The position numbers were made by a program, and so were the translations under genes. A stretch of 6,536 bases of DNA, taken from assembly GCA_016181325.1 (NCBI GenBank), contig JACOZO010000081.1, positions 1 to 6,536 of the forward strand. The letters are read 5' to 3'. Source of the DNA: Candidatus Woesearchaeota archaeon (GTDB lineage Archaea; Nanobdellota; Nanobdellia; Woesearchaeales; GW2011-AR4). Shown here piece after piece: positions 1 through 5,784 of the stretch; position 1 is the first letter of the stretch; each line of letters opens with the position of its first letter. The notes under the pieces are model-generated. The model ran no database searches. It saw only the letters and a list, made by a program, of their open reading frames with translations, and was not told where the DNA came from.

Positions 1-912
1 GGACTCAGCCTTTTCGAGATAATAATCAGCATAGACAATGCCATAATCAACGCCGAAGTCCTTTCAACAATGTCGCAGAGGGCACGAAGATGGTTTCTGT
101 TGTGGGGCATATTGATTGCAGTATTTCTTGTCAGGGGCGCATTGCCGTGGCTTATTCTGTGGGCGAATAACCCTTCTCTGGGCCCCATAGGCGCTTTTAT
201 GGCCTCCTTCAGCACAGACCCGCAAATAGCAAAAGTCATAGAAGAATCTGCGCCGGTACTGCTCATAGGCGGCGGCACATTTCTGCTGTTCATCTTCCTC
301 CATTGGCTTTTTCTCGAGCCAAAGCATTACGGGCTGGCAGGGGAAGCATTTATTCATAGGCAGGGGTTGTGGTTCTTTGCAATTGTATCCATATTGCTGG
401 CATCCATAGTCTGGTTTGCCATAAAAATTGATCCGTTGCTGGCATTCGGCGCTGTGATCGGCTCAACTGCCTTTTTCATAACCCACGGCTTCAAAGAGAA
501 TGCGGAGCAGATGGAGAAAAAGATGCTTGAGCAGGGCGGCAAAAGCAATATGTCAGACATAAGCAAGATATTATACCTGGAAGTAATTGACGCCAGTTTT
601 TCTGTTGACGGCGTCTTGGGGGCATTCGCATTCACATTCGCCATACCTCTGATAATTCTAGGTAATGGCCTGGGGGCATTTGTGCTGAGAGTCATCACGG
701 TAAGAAATATAGAAAATGTCAAGAAGTACAAGTACCTCAAAAACGGCGCAATGTATTCAATATTAAGCCTTGGAATAGTCATGCTGCTGGACAGCTTCGG
801 CGCCCACATACCCCACTGGCTGTCTCCAGTCCTGACTTTTTCAATCATAGGATTTTTCTTTGATAAGTCTGTAAGGGAATTGAAAAGGCGCAATCAGGCA
901 GATGCAAATTAA
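1..912 (+). CDS. DUF475 / TerC-family integral membrane protein (5' end missing)
   Basis: The reading frame is open from base 1, so the gene starts left of the window; 303 residues are visible. The ATG at 70 is internal, because the family's N-terminal motif (FEIIISIDNAIINAEVL, bases 13-63, with acidic residues and SIDNA in a membrane helix) precedes it in frame. A second hallmark, EVIDASFSVDGV, lies at bases 580-615. About seven hydrophobic segments follow the N-terminal motif (near bases 91-165, 259-318, 364-423, 433-489, 613-693, 751-790 and 811-864), with a charged cytoplasmic-looking loop around 490-560. The two acidic, repeat-like motifs and the helix layout match DUF475 in the TerC/LysE-like superfamily, whose members are thought to move metal ions or act in metal and stress homeostasis; the substrate here is unknown. 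The family is usually about 340 residues, so roughly 30-40 are missing. The protein ends in a basic tail. Family assignment is firm; function is inferred only. Confidence 0.9.
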   Translation, partial: GLSLFEIIISIDNAIINAEVLSTMSQRARRWFLLWGILIAVFLVRGALPWLILWANNPSLGPIGAFMASFSTDPQIAKVIEESAPVLLIGGGTFLLFIFLHWLFLEPKHYGLAGEAFIHRQGLWFFAIVSILLASIVWFAIKIDPLLAFGAVIGSTAFFITHGFKENAEQMEKKMLEQGGKSNMSDISKILYLEVIDASFSVDGVLGAFAFTFAIPLIILGNGLGAFVLRVITVRNIENVKKYKYLKNGAMYSILSLGIVMLLDSFGAHIPHWLSPVLTFSIIGFFFDKSVRELKRRNQADAN

Positions 913-924
913 AATAAATTGCTA

Positions 925-937
925 AACTTTTTTATAT
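925..937 (+). promoter_or_regulatory. TATA-like box of the rhodanese-MBL gene
   Basis: The T-rich stretch AACTTTTTTATAT ends in TTTATAT (931-937), centred about 24 bases before the ATG at 958. This is the spacing expected when transcription starts at or next to the start codon, i.e. a leaderless archaeal mRNA. The T6 run inside it (928-933), 16 bases after the preceding stop codon, could also help terminate the upstream transcript. Confidence 0.6.
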
Positions 938-957
938 GCCTTAAAGAACCCGTCATC

Positions 958-2049
958 ATGATTAGAGAACCGGCATTGTCACCTACCAAACTGGCAGATT
1001 CTTCAGAAGATTATTTGGTAATAGACATAAGGCTGAAACATGACTACGGGAAATGGCACATAAAGGGCAGCATCAATGTGGATATATACGACGACATCCT
1101 GAATAATGAGTTTCATTCTGCAGCCCAGAAGCTATTGGGGATTAAGACGGACAGGAAAATAGTAGTGGTATGCAATGCCGGCATCACTGCAAAAATTGCG
1201 AGCCAGATGCTGCAAAGCCAGGGAAAAGATTCGTCTTATCTTGAAGGAGGTATGATGGGATGGAACAGGCTGCATAAAGCCTATAACATAACCGATGATG
1301 GTGATTTGCTGGTAACCCAGATTGCAAGGATTGGAAAAGGATGCCTTTCCTATATTATTGCATCAAAATCAGGGAAGGAGTGCCTTGTCGTTGACCCCTC
1401 TCATTATGTTGAAGAATATATCGATATTGCAAAAGGGCTTGGATTCAGGATAAAAGGGGTGATTGAGTCCCACATCCACGCCGACCATATTTCCGGCGGA
1501 AAGCAGCTTGCAAGCATTGTGAACTGCGAGCTTTATACGCCGAATGAGAGTAAGTCATTTACAAAAATAAAAGACAGCTATGAAATAAGTATCGGGAATA
1601 TAAAAATAAAAATCATTGGAACTCCGGGTCACACAAATGAAAGTGTTTGCCTCATTGTTAATAATAAGGTGATTCTTACTGGTGATACTTTGTTTTTAGA
1701 CGGCGTTGGCAGGCCTGATTTAAGCTCAAAAGATGAAGTGAAGAGCAATGCTGAAATGCTTTACAGCAGTTTGGATAAAATCAAGGCGCTAAATGGCAAT
1801 TTGATGATTCTGCCTGCTCATTTTCATGAACCTGGTTCTTTTCCGGTATCAAGAAAATTAGCTGAGATGATTTCTTCCGATTTGTTCAAAAAATCAAAAG
1901 ATGAATTCATTGGTTGCATTACTTCCGATTTGCAGGATGCACCTCCAAACTACATCGAGATAAGGAACATAAATAAAAATTTCTCCAGTATCACAAAAAT
2001 GCAGGCAGAGCGGCTTGAATTCGGGCCGAATAGGTGCGTGACGAAATAA
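958..2049 (+). CDS. Rhodanese-metallo-beta-lactamase fusion, persulfide dioxygenase (ETHE1)-like
   Basis: This is a 363-residue protein read from ATG 958. The longer frame from TTG 919 is rejected because it would translate through the TATA-like box. Residues 1-100 form a rhodanese domain: DIR at 23-25, WHIKGSINV from 33, and the catalytic-loop Cys72 in CNAGITA. Residues 116-290 form a metallo-beta-lactamase fold: HIHADH (172-177), TPGHT with His225, TGDT with Asp243, GVGRPDL (249-255) and PAH with His288. By comparison with ETHE1, His172, His225 and Asp243 are the likely ligands of a mononuclear iron. The C-terminal tail PPNY...FGPNRC is typical of rhodanese-linked members. ETHE1-type enzymes oxidise glutathione or other persulfides to sulfite, and rhodanese domains carry persulfide on the active Cys, so a fused sulfur-transfer/oxidation role in the cytoplasm is likely. 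Another thiol-related hydrolase activity is possible. It looks monocistronic, and its second half is noticeably A+T-rich compared with the next gene. Confidence 0.88.
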   Translation: MIREPALSPTKLADSSEDYLVIDIRLKHDYGKWHIKGSINVDIYDDILNNEFHSAAQKLLGIKTDRKIVVVCNAGITAKIASQMLQSQGKDSSYLEGGMMGWNRLHKAYNITDDGDLLVTQIARIGKGCLSYIIASKSGKECLVVDPSHYVEEYIDIAKGLGFRIKGVIESHIHADHISGGKQLASIVNCELYTPNESKSFTKIKDSYEISIGNIKIKIIGTPGHTNESVCLIVNNKVILTGDTLFLDGVGRPDLSSKDEVKSNAEMLYSSLDKIKALNGNLMILPAHFHEPGSFPVSRKLAEMISSDLFKKSKDEFIGCITSDLQDAPPNYIEIRNINKNFSSITKMQAERLEFGPNRCVTK

Positions 2050-2050
2050 T

Positions 2051-2066
2051 CTTATATATTTTTCTT
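2051..2066 (+). terminator. Possible T-rich archaeal terminator after the MBL gene
   Basis: Directly after the stop codon at 2049 the + strand reads CTTATATATTTTTCTT. Archaeal RNA polymerase commonly terminates at short T runs without a hairpin, and none is seen here. The stretch runs straight into the next gene's promoter, so the T richness may serve that promoter instead. Confidence 0.3.
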
Positions 2067-2068
2067 AA

Positions 2069-2079
2069 TATTTATAAAC
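2069..2079 (+). promoter_or_regulatory. TATA-like box of the valS gene
   Basis: TATTTATAAAC is centred about 26 bases before the ATG at 2101. No purine-rich Shine-Dalgarno sequence lies between them (the bases before ATG are CTTTACCCC), so a leaderless transcript is expected. Confidence 0.6.
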
Positions 2080-2100
2080 ACATCCCATAAACTTTACCCC

Positions 2101-4515
2101 ATGGAACTCCCTCAGAAATACGATTCAAAGGTCTCAGAGCCGAAATGGCAGAAATTCTGGGAAGAGGAAGGCATTTACAAGTTCGACCCGAAAAGCAAGG
2201 CGGAAATCTACTCGATAGACACCCCCCCTCCGACAGTTTCCGGAAGCATGCATCTTGGCCATTCATTCTCATACTCGCAGCAGGACTTCATTGCAAGGTT
2301 CCAGCGGATGCTCGGCAAGAACGTGTTCTATCCCTTCGGCACAGATGACAACGGCCTTGCGACTGAAAGGCTGATTGAGAAAATGAAGAACGTCAAGGGC
2401 CAGTTCATGAAAAGGAAGGAATTCGTGAAGCTCTGCCTTGACACATTAAAAGATATTAGGCCAGATTTTGTGCAGGACTGGAAGAGCATAGGATTGTCCG
2501 CAGATTTCAATATTTTCTACACGACCATAAACGAGCACTGCCAGAGGATATCCCAGAAATCATTTCTTGACCTGTACAAGGCAGGCAGGATTTACAGGAA
2601 AAGGAGCCCTTTCATGTGGTGCCCCGAATGCCAGACCGCCATAGCGCAGGTCGAGCTGAAGGACAAGGAAAAGGACTCGCAGCTCGTCTATATGAAATTC
2701 GACACTTCCATCGGCGAGCAGGTTGTGATAGCAACCACAAGGCCCGAGCTTCTGCCGGCATGCGTTGCCATCCATGTCCATCCCGACGACAAAAGGCACA
2801 GGAAATTCATAGGCGCCATGGCAAAGATACCTTTCTCTGACAGGCAGGTGAAAATCATGGCCAACAAGGATGTCGCAATGGACTTCGGCTCCGGAGTTGT
2901 GTACCACTGCACTTTCGGCGACATGGATGATGTCAAGTGGATAGAAGAATTCAGCATAGAGCCGATAGAGATAATGAACAAGAACGGCACTCTGAACGAG
3001 AAAGCCGGGCGCTTTAAGGACCTCCATGTGAAGAAGGCAAGGGCTGCAGTCATAAATGCCCTCGAAGAGGAAGGCAGGATTGAGAAAAAAGACCCGATAA
3101 GGCATGTTGCCAACGTGCACGAAAGATGTGAGACCGAGATAGAGATACTCATGACAGACCAGTGGTTCATCAGGTATCTTGACTTAAAGGAGGAATTTAT
3201 CGCATTAGGCAAAAAGATGAAATGGCATCCCGAGCATATGCGCGTAAGGTATGAAAACTGGATCAATGGCTTGAAATGGGACTGGTGCATTTCAAGGCAG
3301 AGGCACTTCGGCATCCCAATACCCGTGTGGTACTGCAATGGCTGCAGCCAGGCTGTTCCGGCTGAGGAAAAGGAGCTTCCTGTCGACCCTATCGAAGATA
3401 AGCCACATAAGGTATGCAAATGCGGCTCCAAGGATTTTGTCGGGGAGAAGGACGTGCTTGACACATGGGCAACATCGTCATTGACGCCTCAGATCGCAAT
3501 AAGCCTGTTCAAGGACAAAACGCTCCAGAAAAAGCTCTTCCCAATGTCGTTGAGGCCTCAGGCGCATGACATAATAACATTCTGGCTGTTCAATACGACA
3601 GTAAAAAGCTATTTTCATGAAAAAAGCGTGCCATGGCATAGCATAATGATTTCCGGCTGGGCGCTGGATCCTCACGGAAAGAAGATGAGCAAGAGCAAGG
3701 GCAATGTAATTCATCCGCAGGAGATGATAAAGAAATACTCTGCTGACTGCCTTCGTTTCTGGGCTGCAGGCTCAAGATTAGGCGATGATCTGCCATTCAT
3801 GGAAAAAGACCTGGTTACAGGGCAGAAATTCGTGACAAAGCTCTGGAACGCCTCAAGATTCGCGCTAATGCACCTGGAGGGCTACAGGTTTTCAAAGCCC
3901 AAAGAACTGCATGTTATTGACAGGTGGATTCTGTCAAGATTAAGCAGGCTCGTGAAAGGCTCCACTGAGAGCTTCATGGATTACGAGTACTCAAGGACAA
4001 AGCTGGAGACAGAAGTGTTTTTCTGGCACACCTTCTGCGACAATTACCTTGAGATCGTGAAAGACAGGATCTACAACAAGGAGAAATGGGACAATGCCGA
4101 GAGGGAGTCTGCCCAATACACTTTGTACACATTGCTGTTGCACATCCTGAAGCTTATGGCGCCGATAATGCCTTATGTCACAGAAGAGATTTACCAGCAT
4201 TATTTCAGGCAGCATGAAAAGCCGAAAAGCATACATTTATCCGGGTGGCCTAGGCTCGATATGATTGATGGGCATGCCGAGAAAATTGGGGATTTTGCCG
4301 TTGCTGTCGTCGAGCACGCGAGAAAGGCCAAGTCGCAGAAAAGCCTGTCGCTCAAGGCCCCTTTGAAGTCAATAACCGCAAAAGGAAAGATATCAAAAGA
4401 AGATTTCAAGGGCATTTTCAGGGACCTGGAGGCCGCAGTCACCTGCAGCAATATAATCTACGAGAAGCTGGATGAGAAGCATGAGAAGGAATACGAAATT
4501 CTGATTGATTTATGA
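2101..4515 (+). CDS. valS: Valyl-tRNA synthetase (archaeal type)
   Basis: This 804-residue class I aminoacyl-tRNA synthetase attaches valine to tRNA-Val in the cytoplasm. The Rossmann catalytic domain carries the HIGH motif as HLGH (51-54) and KMSKS at 528-532. An inserted CP1 editing domain, which hydrolyses mischarged Thr-tRNA, contains TTRPE (212-216) and GSGVVYHCTFGD (263-274). Two cysteine clusters probably bind zinc: Cys174/Cys177 (WCPEC) and Cys412/Cys415 with Cys439/Cys441. DVLDTWATSS begins at 451. The C-terminal helical anticodon-binding domain follows KLWNASRF (from about 580) and includes the WILSRL and NYLEIVKDRIYN segments. The opening MELPQKYDSKVSEPKWQKFWEEEGIY is a normal N-terminus, which supports the ATG at 2101 together with the promoter spacing. 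Length fits the archaeal family, and no long C-terminal coiled coil of the bacterial kind is seen. Small oddity: GSG where many relatives have GTG in the editing pocket. It converges with the small membrane protein gene 50 bases downstream. Confidence 0.97.
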   Translation: MELPQKYDSKVSEPKWQKFWEEEGIYKFDPKSKAEIYSIDTPPPTVSGSMHLGHSFSYSQQDFIARFQRMLGKNVFYPFGTDDNGLATERLIEKMKNVKGQFMKRKEFVKLCLDTLKDIRPDFVQDWKSIGLSADFNIFYTTINEHCQRISQKSFLDLYKAGRIYRKRSPFMWCPECQTAIAQVELKDKEKDSQLVYMKFDTSIGEQVVIATTRPELLPACVAIHVHPDDKRHRKFIGAMAKIPFSDRQVKIMANKDVAMDFGSGVVYHCTFGDMDDVKWIEEFSIEPIEIMNKNGTLNEKAGRFKDLHVKKARAAVINALEEEGRIEKKDPIRHVANVHERCETEIEILMTDQWFIRYLDLKEEFIALGKKMKWHPEHMRVRYENWINGLKWDWCISRQRHFGIPIPVWYCNGCSQAVPAEEKELPVDPIEDKPHKVCKCGSKDFVGEKDVLDTWATSSLTPQIAISLFKDKTLQKKLFPMSLRPQAHDIITFWLFNTTVKSYFHEKSVPWHSIMISGWALDPHGKKMSKSKGNVIHPQEMIKKYSADCLRFWAAGSRLGDDLPFMEKDLVTGQKFVTKLWNASRFALMHLEGYRFSKPKELHVIDRWILSRLSRLVKGSTESFMDYEYSRTKLETEVFFWHTFCDNYLEIVKDRIYNKEKWDNAERESAQYTLYTLLLHILKLMAPIMPYVTEEIYQHYFRQHEKPKSIHLSGWPRLDMIDGHAEKIGDFAVAVVEHARKAKSQKSLSLKAPLKSITAKGKISKEDFKGIFRDLEAAVTCSNIIYEKLDEKHEKEYEILIDL

Positions 4516-4565
4516 ATTTCTGATGATTGATATTATTCTGCATGAGTGGATGAACCGTGACATTC

Positions 4566-4739
4566 TTAAATGATCATCTTTACTATAACCCATACCACTG
4601 CCACAAACACGAGCACGGAAATTATGAATTTTATGACTTCCTTGAATGTTGCGTTGACTATCTTGATGACAATAATGCCTATGACCGATGCTGCCAGGAT
4701 TATCAGGAGAAAGTCCATTATGGGATTTGATATAAGCAT
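4566..4739 (-). CDS. Small two-helix hydrophobic membrane protein (57 aa)
   Basis: A 57-residue frame starts MLISNPIMDF at 4739 and ends at TAA 4566-4568. Two long hydrophobic segments (about residues 9-28 and 36-57) are separated by a short polar, basic turn (KIVNATFKEVIK). The composition is dominated by Ile, Val and Leu, with only a few charged residues confined to the turn and near the end, as expected for a real helical hairpin in the membrane rather than a chance frame. A TATA-like sequence on the - strand (CTTTTTATAG, 4761-4770) lies about 26 bases upstream of this ATG, matching the leaderless pattern of the neighbours. An ATG at residue 8 is a possible alternative start. The two longer overlapping frames here (4570-4803 on + and 4510-4758 on -) are His/Met/Arg-rich without such a pattern and are taken as shadows. 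I do not recognise a family; role unknown. Confidence 0.65.
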   Translation of the reverse strand: MLISNPIMDFLLIILAASVIGIIVIKIVNATFKEVIKFIISVLVFVAVVWVIVKMII

Positions 4740-4759
4740 GATAAAACATATGACCCATA

Positions 4760-4770
4760 ACTATAAAAAG
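4760..4770 (-). promoter_or_regulatory. TATA-like box of the small membrane protein gene
   Basis: On the - strand this reads CTTTTTATAGT, centred about 26 bases before the ATG at 4739, the same spacing as at the other genes in the window. Confidence 0.5.
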
Positions 4771-4790
4771 ATTATGCTATGTTGTTATTG

Positions 4791-5047
4791 TTTAGCTTTC
4801 TGAAGTTGCTTTAATTCAATTCGTCGCTTCGCGACATAATCTACACTCGGCGAAAATTTGACTGCCACTAAATGTCAAAAATCAGGGGATTTTTGAACAT
4901 CCTCGAAAACTATAAGTTTTCGGGAAACCGGAAATCCAACGGATTTCCCAGTCGCACTAGAACACACCGGAGTGGGTACCAAACTTGGTTCGAGTAATGC
5001 CGAAGGCGGATTAAATAATATGCTATAAAACGCTTCAGAAAGCTAAA
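4791..5047. mobile_element. 257-bp MITE-like element with 15-bp terminal inverted repeats
   Basis: TTTAGCTTTCTGAAG at 4791-4805 is repeated exactly as its reverse complement CTTCAGAAAGCTAAA at 5033-5047. The 257-bp unit between the outer ends holds no convincing gene but a dense run of hairpins. TATTG lies directly outside the left end (4786-4790) and one base outside the right end (5049-5053), a possible short target duplication that could equally be chance. The unit starts 8 bases beyond the RIO1 stop and ends about 20 bases before the TATA-like box of the small membrane protein gene, i.e. it fits neatly in an intergenic gap. The size, perfect inverted ends and lack of coding fit a miniature inverted-repeat element moved by a transposase in trans. 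Alternatives are a dispersed structural repeat or an RNA gene whose ends pair. No transposase is present in the window. Confidence 0.45.
4823..5007. other. Chain of hairpins inside the inverted-repeat element
   Basis: Consecutive stems can be read: GTCGC/GCGAC around TTC (4823-4835); ATG plus TCAAAAATC paired with GATTTTTGA, one bulged A and CAT (4872-4900, loop AGGG); CGAAAAC/GTTTTCG (4904-4922, loop TATAA, extendable by two pairs); GGAAATCC/GGATTTCC (4930-4948, loop AAC); CACT/AGTG (4955-4974); ACCA/TGGT (4978-4989); GCC/GGC around GAA (4999-5007). The three central stems of 7-12 pairs in about 77 bases are well beyond ordinary intergenic sequence. A competing stem GGGAAA (4922-4927)/TTTCCC (4944-4949) overlaps both the third and fourth hairpins. 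The orientation of any transcript is not determined. A - strand TATA-like GTTTTATAGC (5023-5032) would place a start near 5001 and transcribe the whole chain. Confidence 0.5.
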
Positions 5048-5055
5048 GTATTGCG

Positions 5056-5775
5056 TTATGGCCTGACTATCTTCTCCTTTGCCTTCTTCTCGTCTGCGCT
5101 GAATCCGAATTTCCTGAAAAGGGTGCATATGTTCCTTATGTCCCTCTCAAGGAATTCCGCCGCCCTTGAATCCTCGGTCGATGTTGCCTGCGAGAAATCG
5201 ATGAAAACAGGCATTTCATCGCAGTTCAGTATGTTAAAGCCTGACAGGTCTGCATGGACAAGCCCGGCCTTGTGCAGTTTCCTCATATTGCCGATTATCT
5301 TTTTGAAGAAATCCCTGATATCCTTGGGCTTCCTGTCCTTGAGCATCGGCGCCAGGGCATTTGTGCTTCCTATCATCTCCAGGACAATGATATTATGCAG
5401 GAACGCTATCGGGGTGGGCACTGAGACGCCGGCCTCCCTCGCCTTGAGCAGGTTGCGGTATTCCCTCTGCACCCACATGAAGATTATGTTTCTCCTGCCT
5501 TTTTTTATGCGGGTGTACCTTACATCACTTTTGATGTAGTCATACATCCTGTTGAAATCGCATGCCTCAAGCCTGTAGATTTTCACCATCACCTTTCTGC
5601 CGTCTTCAGTCAGCGCCGAGAATACATTGCTTTCCTTGCCTATAAAGATTGGGCTTTCCAACCCCCTGAAATGCCCCCGGGAGATCAGCTTGAACAGGTT
5701 CCTGTTGGTGAATTCATCAAAGACATTGTGCATTGTCTTGAATTTTTCCCTGTTCCTTGAAGAATGCCTTGGCAT
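5056..5775 (-). CDS. rio1: RIO1-family serine/threonine protein kinase
   Basis: This 239-residue atypical protein kinase has a nucleotide-binding loop FIGKESNVF (44-52), the ATP-binding Lys65 in VMVKIY, a flexible segment around 83-97 with KKGRR, WVQREYRNL (101-109), the hinge region VLEMIG (131-136), the catalytic loop HADLSGFN (174-181, Asp176) and the metal-binding Asp193 in FIDFSQ. The HADLSxFN and IDxSQ forms are RIO1-like rather than RIO2-like, and the N-terminal winged helix of RIO2 is absent. Archaeal and eukaryotic Rio1 act in the last steps of small ribosomal subunit maturation, so a cytoplasmic ATPase/kinase role on pre-30S particles is expected. ATG 5775 is chosen because a TATA-like box lies about 27 bases upstream; Met15 is an alternative. 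The 221-aa gene ends 9 bases upstream. In many archaea rio1 is followed by a KH-domain (Dim2/Pno1-like) gene; here an inverted-repeat element follows instead. The protein ends in a basic tail. Confidence 0.93.
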   Translation of the reverse strand: MPRHSSRNREKFKTMHNVFDEFTNRNLFKLISRGHFRGLESPIFIGKESNVFSALTEDGRKVMVKIYRLEACDFNRMYDYIKSDVRYTRIKKGRRNIIFMWVQREYRNLLKAREAGVSVPTPIAFLHNIIVLEMIGSTNALAPMLKDRKPKDIRDFFKKIIGNMRKLHKAGLVHADLSGFNILNCDEMPVFIDFSQATSTEDSRAAEFLERDIRNICTLFRKFGFSADEKKAKEKIVRP

Positions 5776-5784
5776 AAACAGAAA

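Noticed and set aside
70..912. Start of the DUF475-type gene at ATG 70
   Set aside because: The frame stays open to base 1 and contains the conserved SIDNA-type motif at 28-42, so the ATG at 70 is internal and the gene is truncated by the window edge.
919..957. TTG 919 as start of the rhodanese-MBL protein
   Set aside because: The added residues are hydrophobic, unlike a rhodanese N-terminus, and are encoded by the TATA-like region; ATG 958 has the expected promoter spacing.
4521..4560. C/D box guide RNA suggested by TGATGAT at 4521-4527
   Set aside because: The base before TGATGA is C rather than a purine and no CTGA box D follows at a suitable distance.
4987..4995. tRNA T-arm suggested by GGTTCGAGT, with GCCGAAGGCGGATT following
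   Set aside because: The flanking bases do not form a T-stem and no acceptor, D or anticodon arms can be assembled around it. At most it is a remnant or chance similarity.
4773..5026. Direct repeat TATGCTAT at 4773-4780 and 5019-5026
   Set aside because: An 8-base match, one copy outside and one inside the inverted-repeat unit, does not flank it symmetrically and is plausible by chance in A/T-rich sequence.
5051..5539. 162-codon + strand frame opposite rio1
   Set aside because: It is a shadow of the RIO1 kinase gene, whose full set of kinase motifs is on the - strand.
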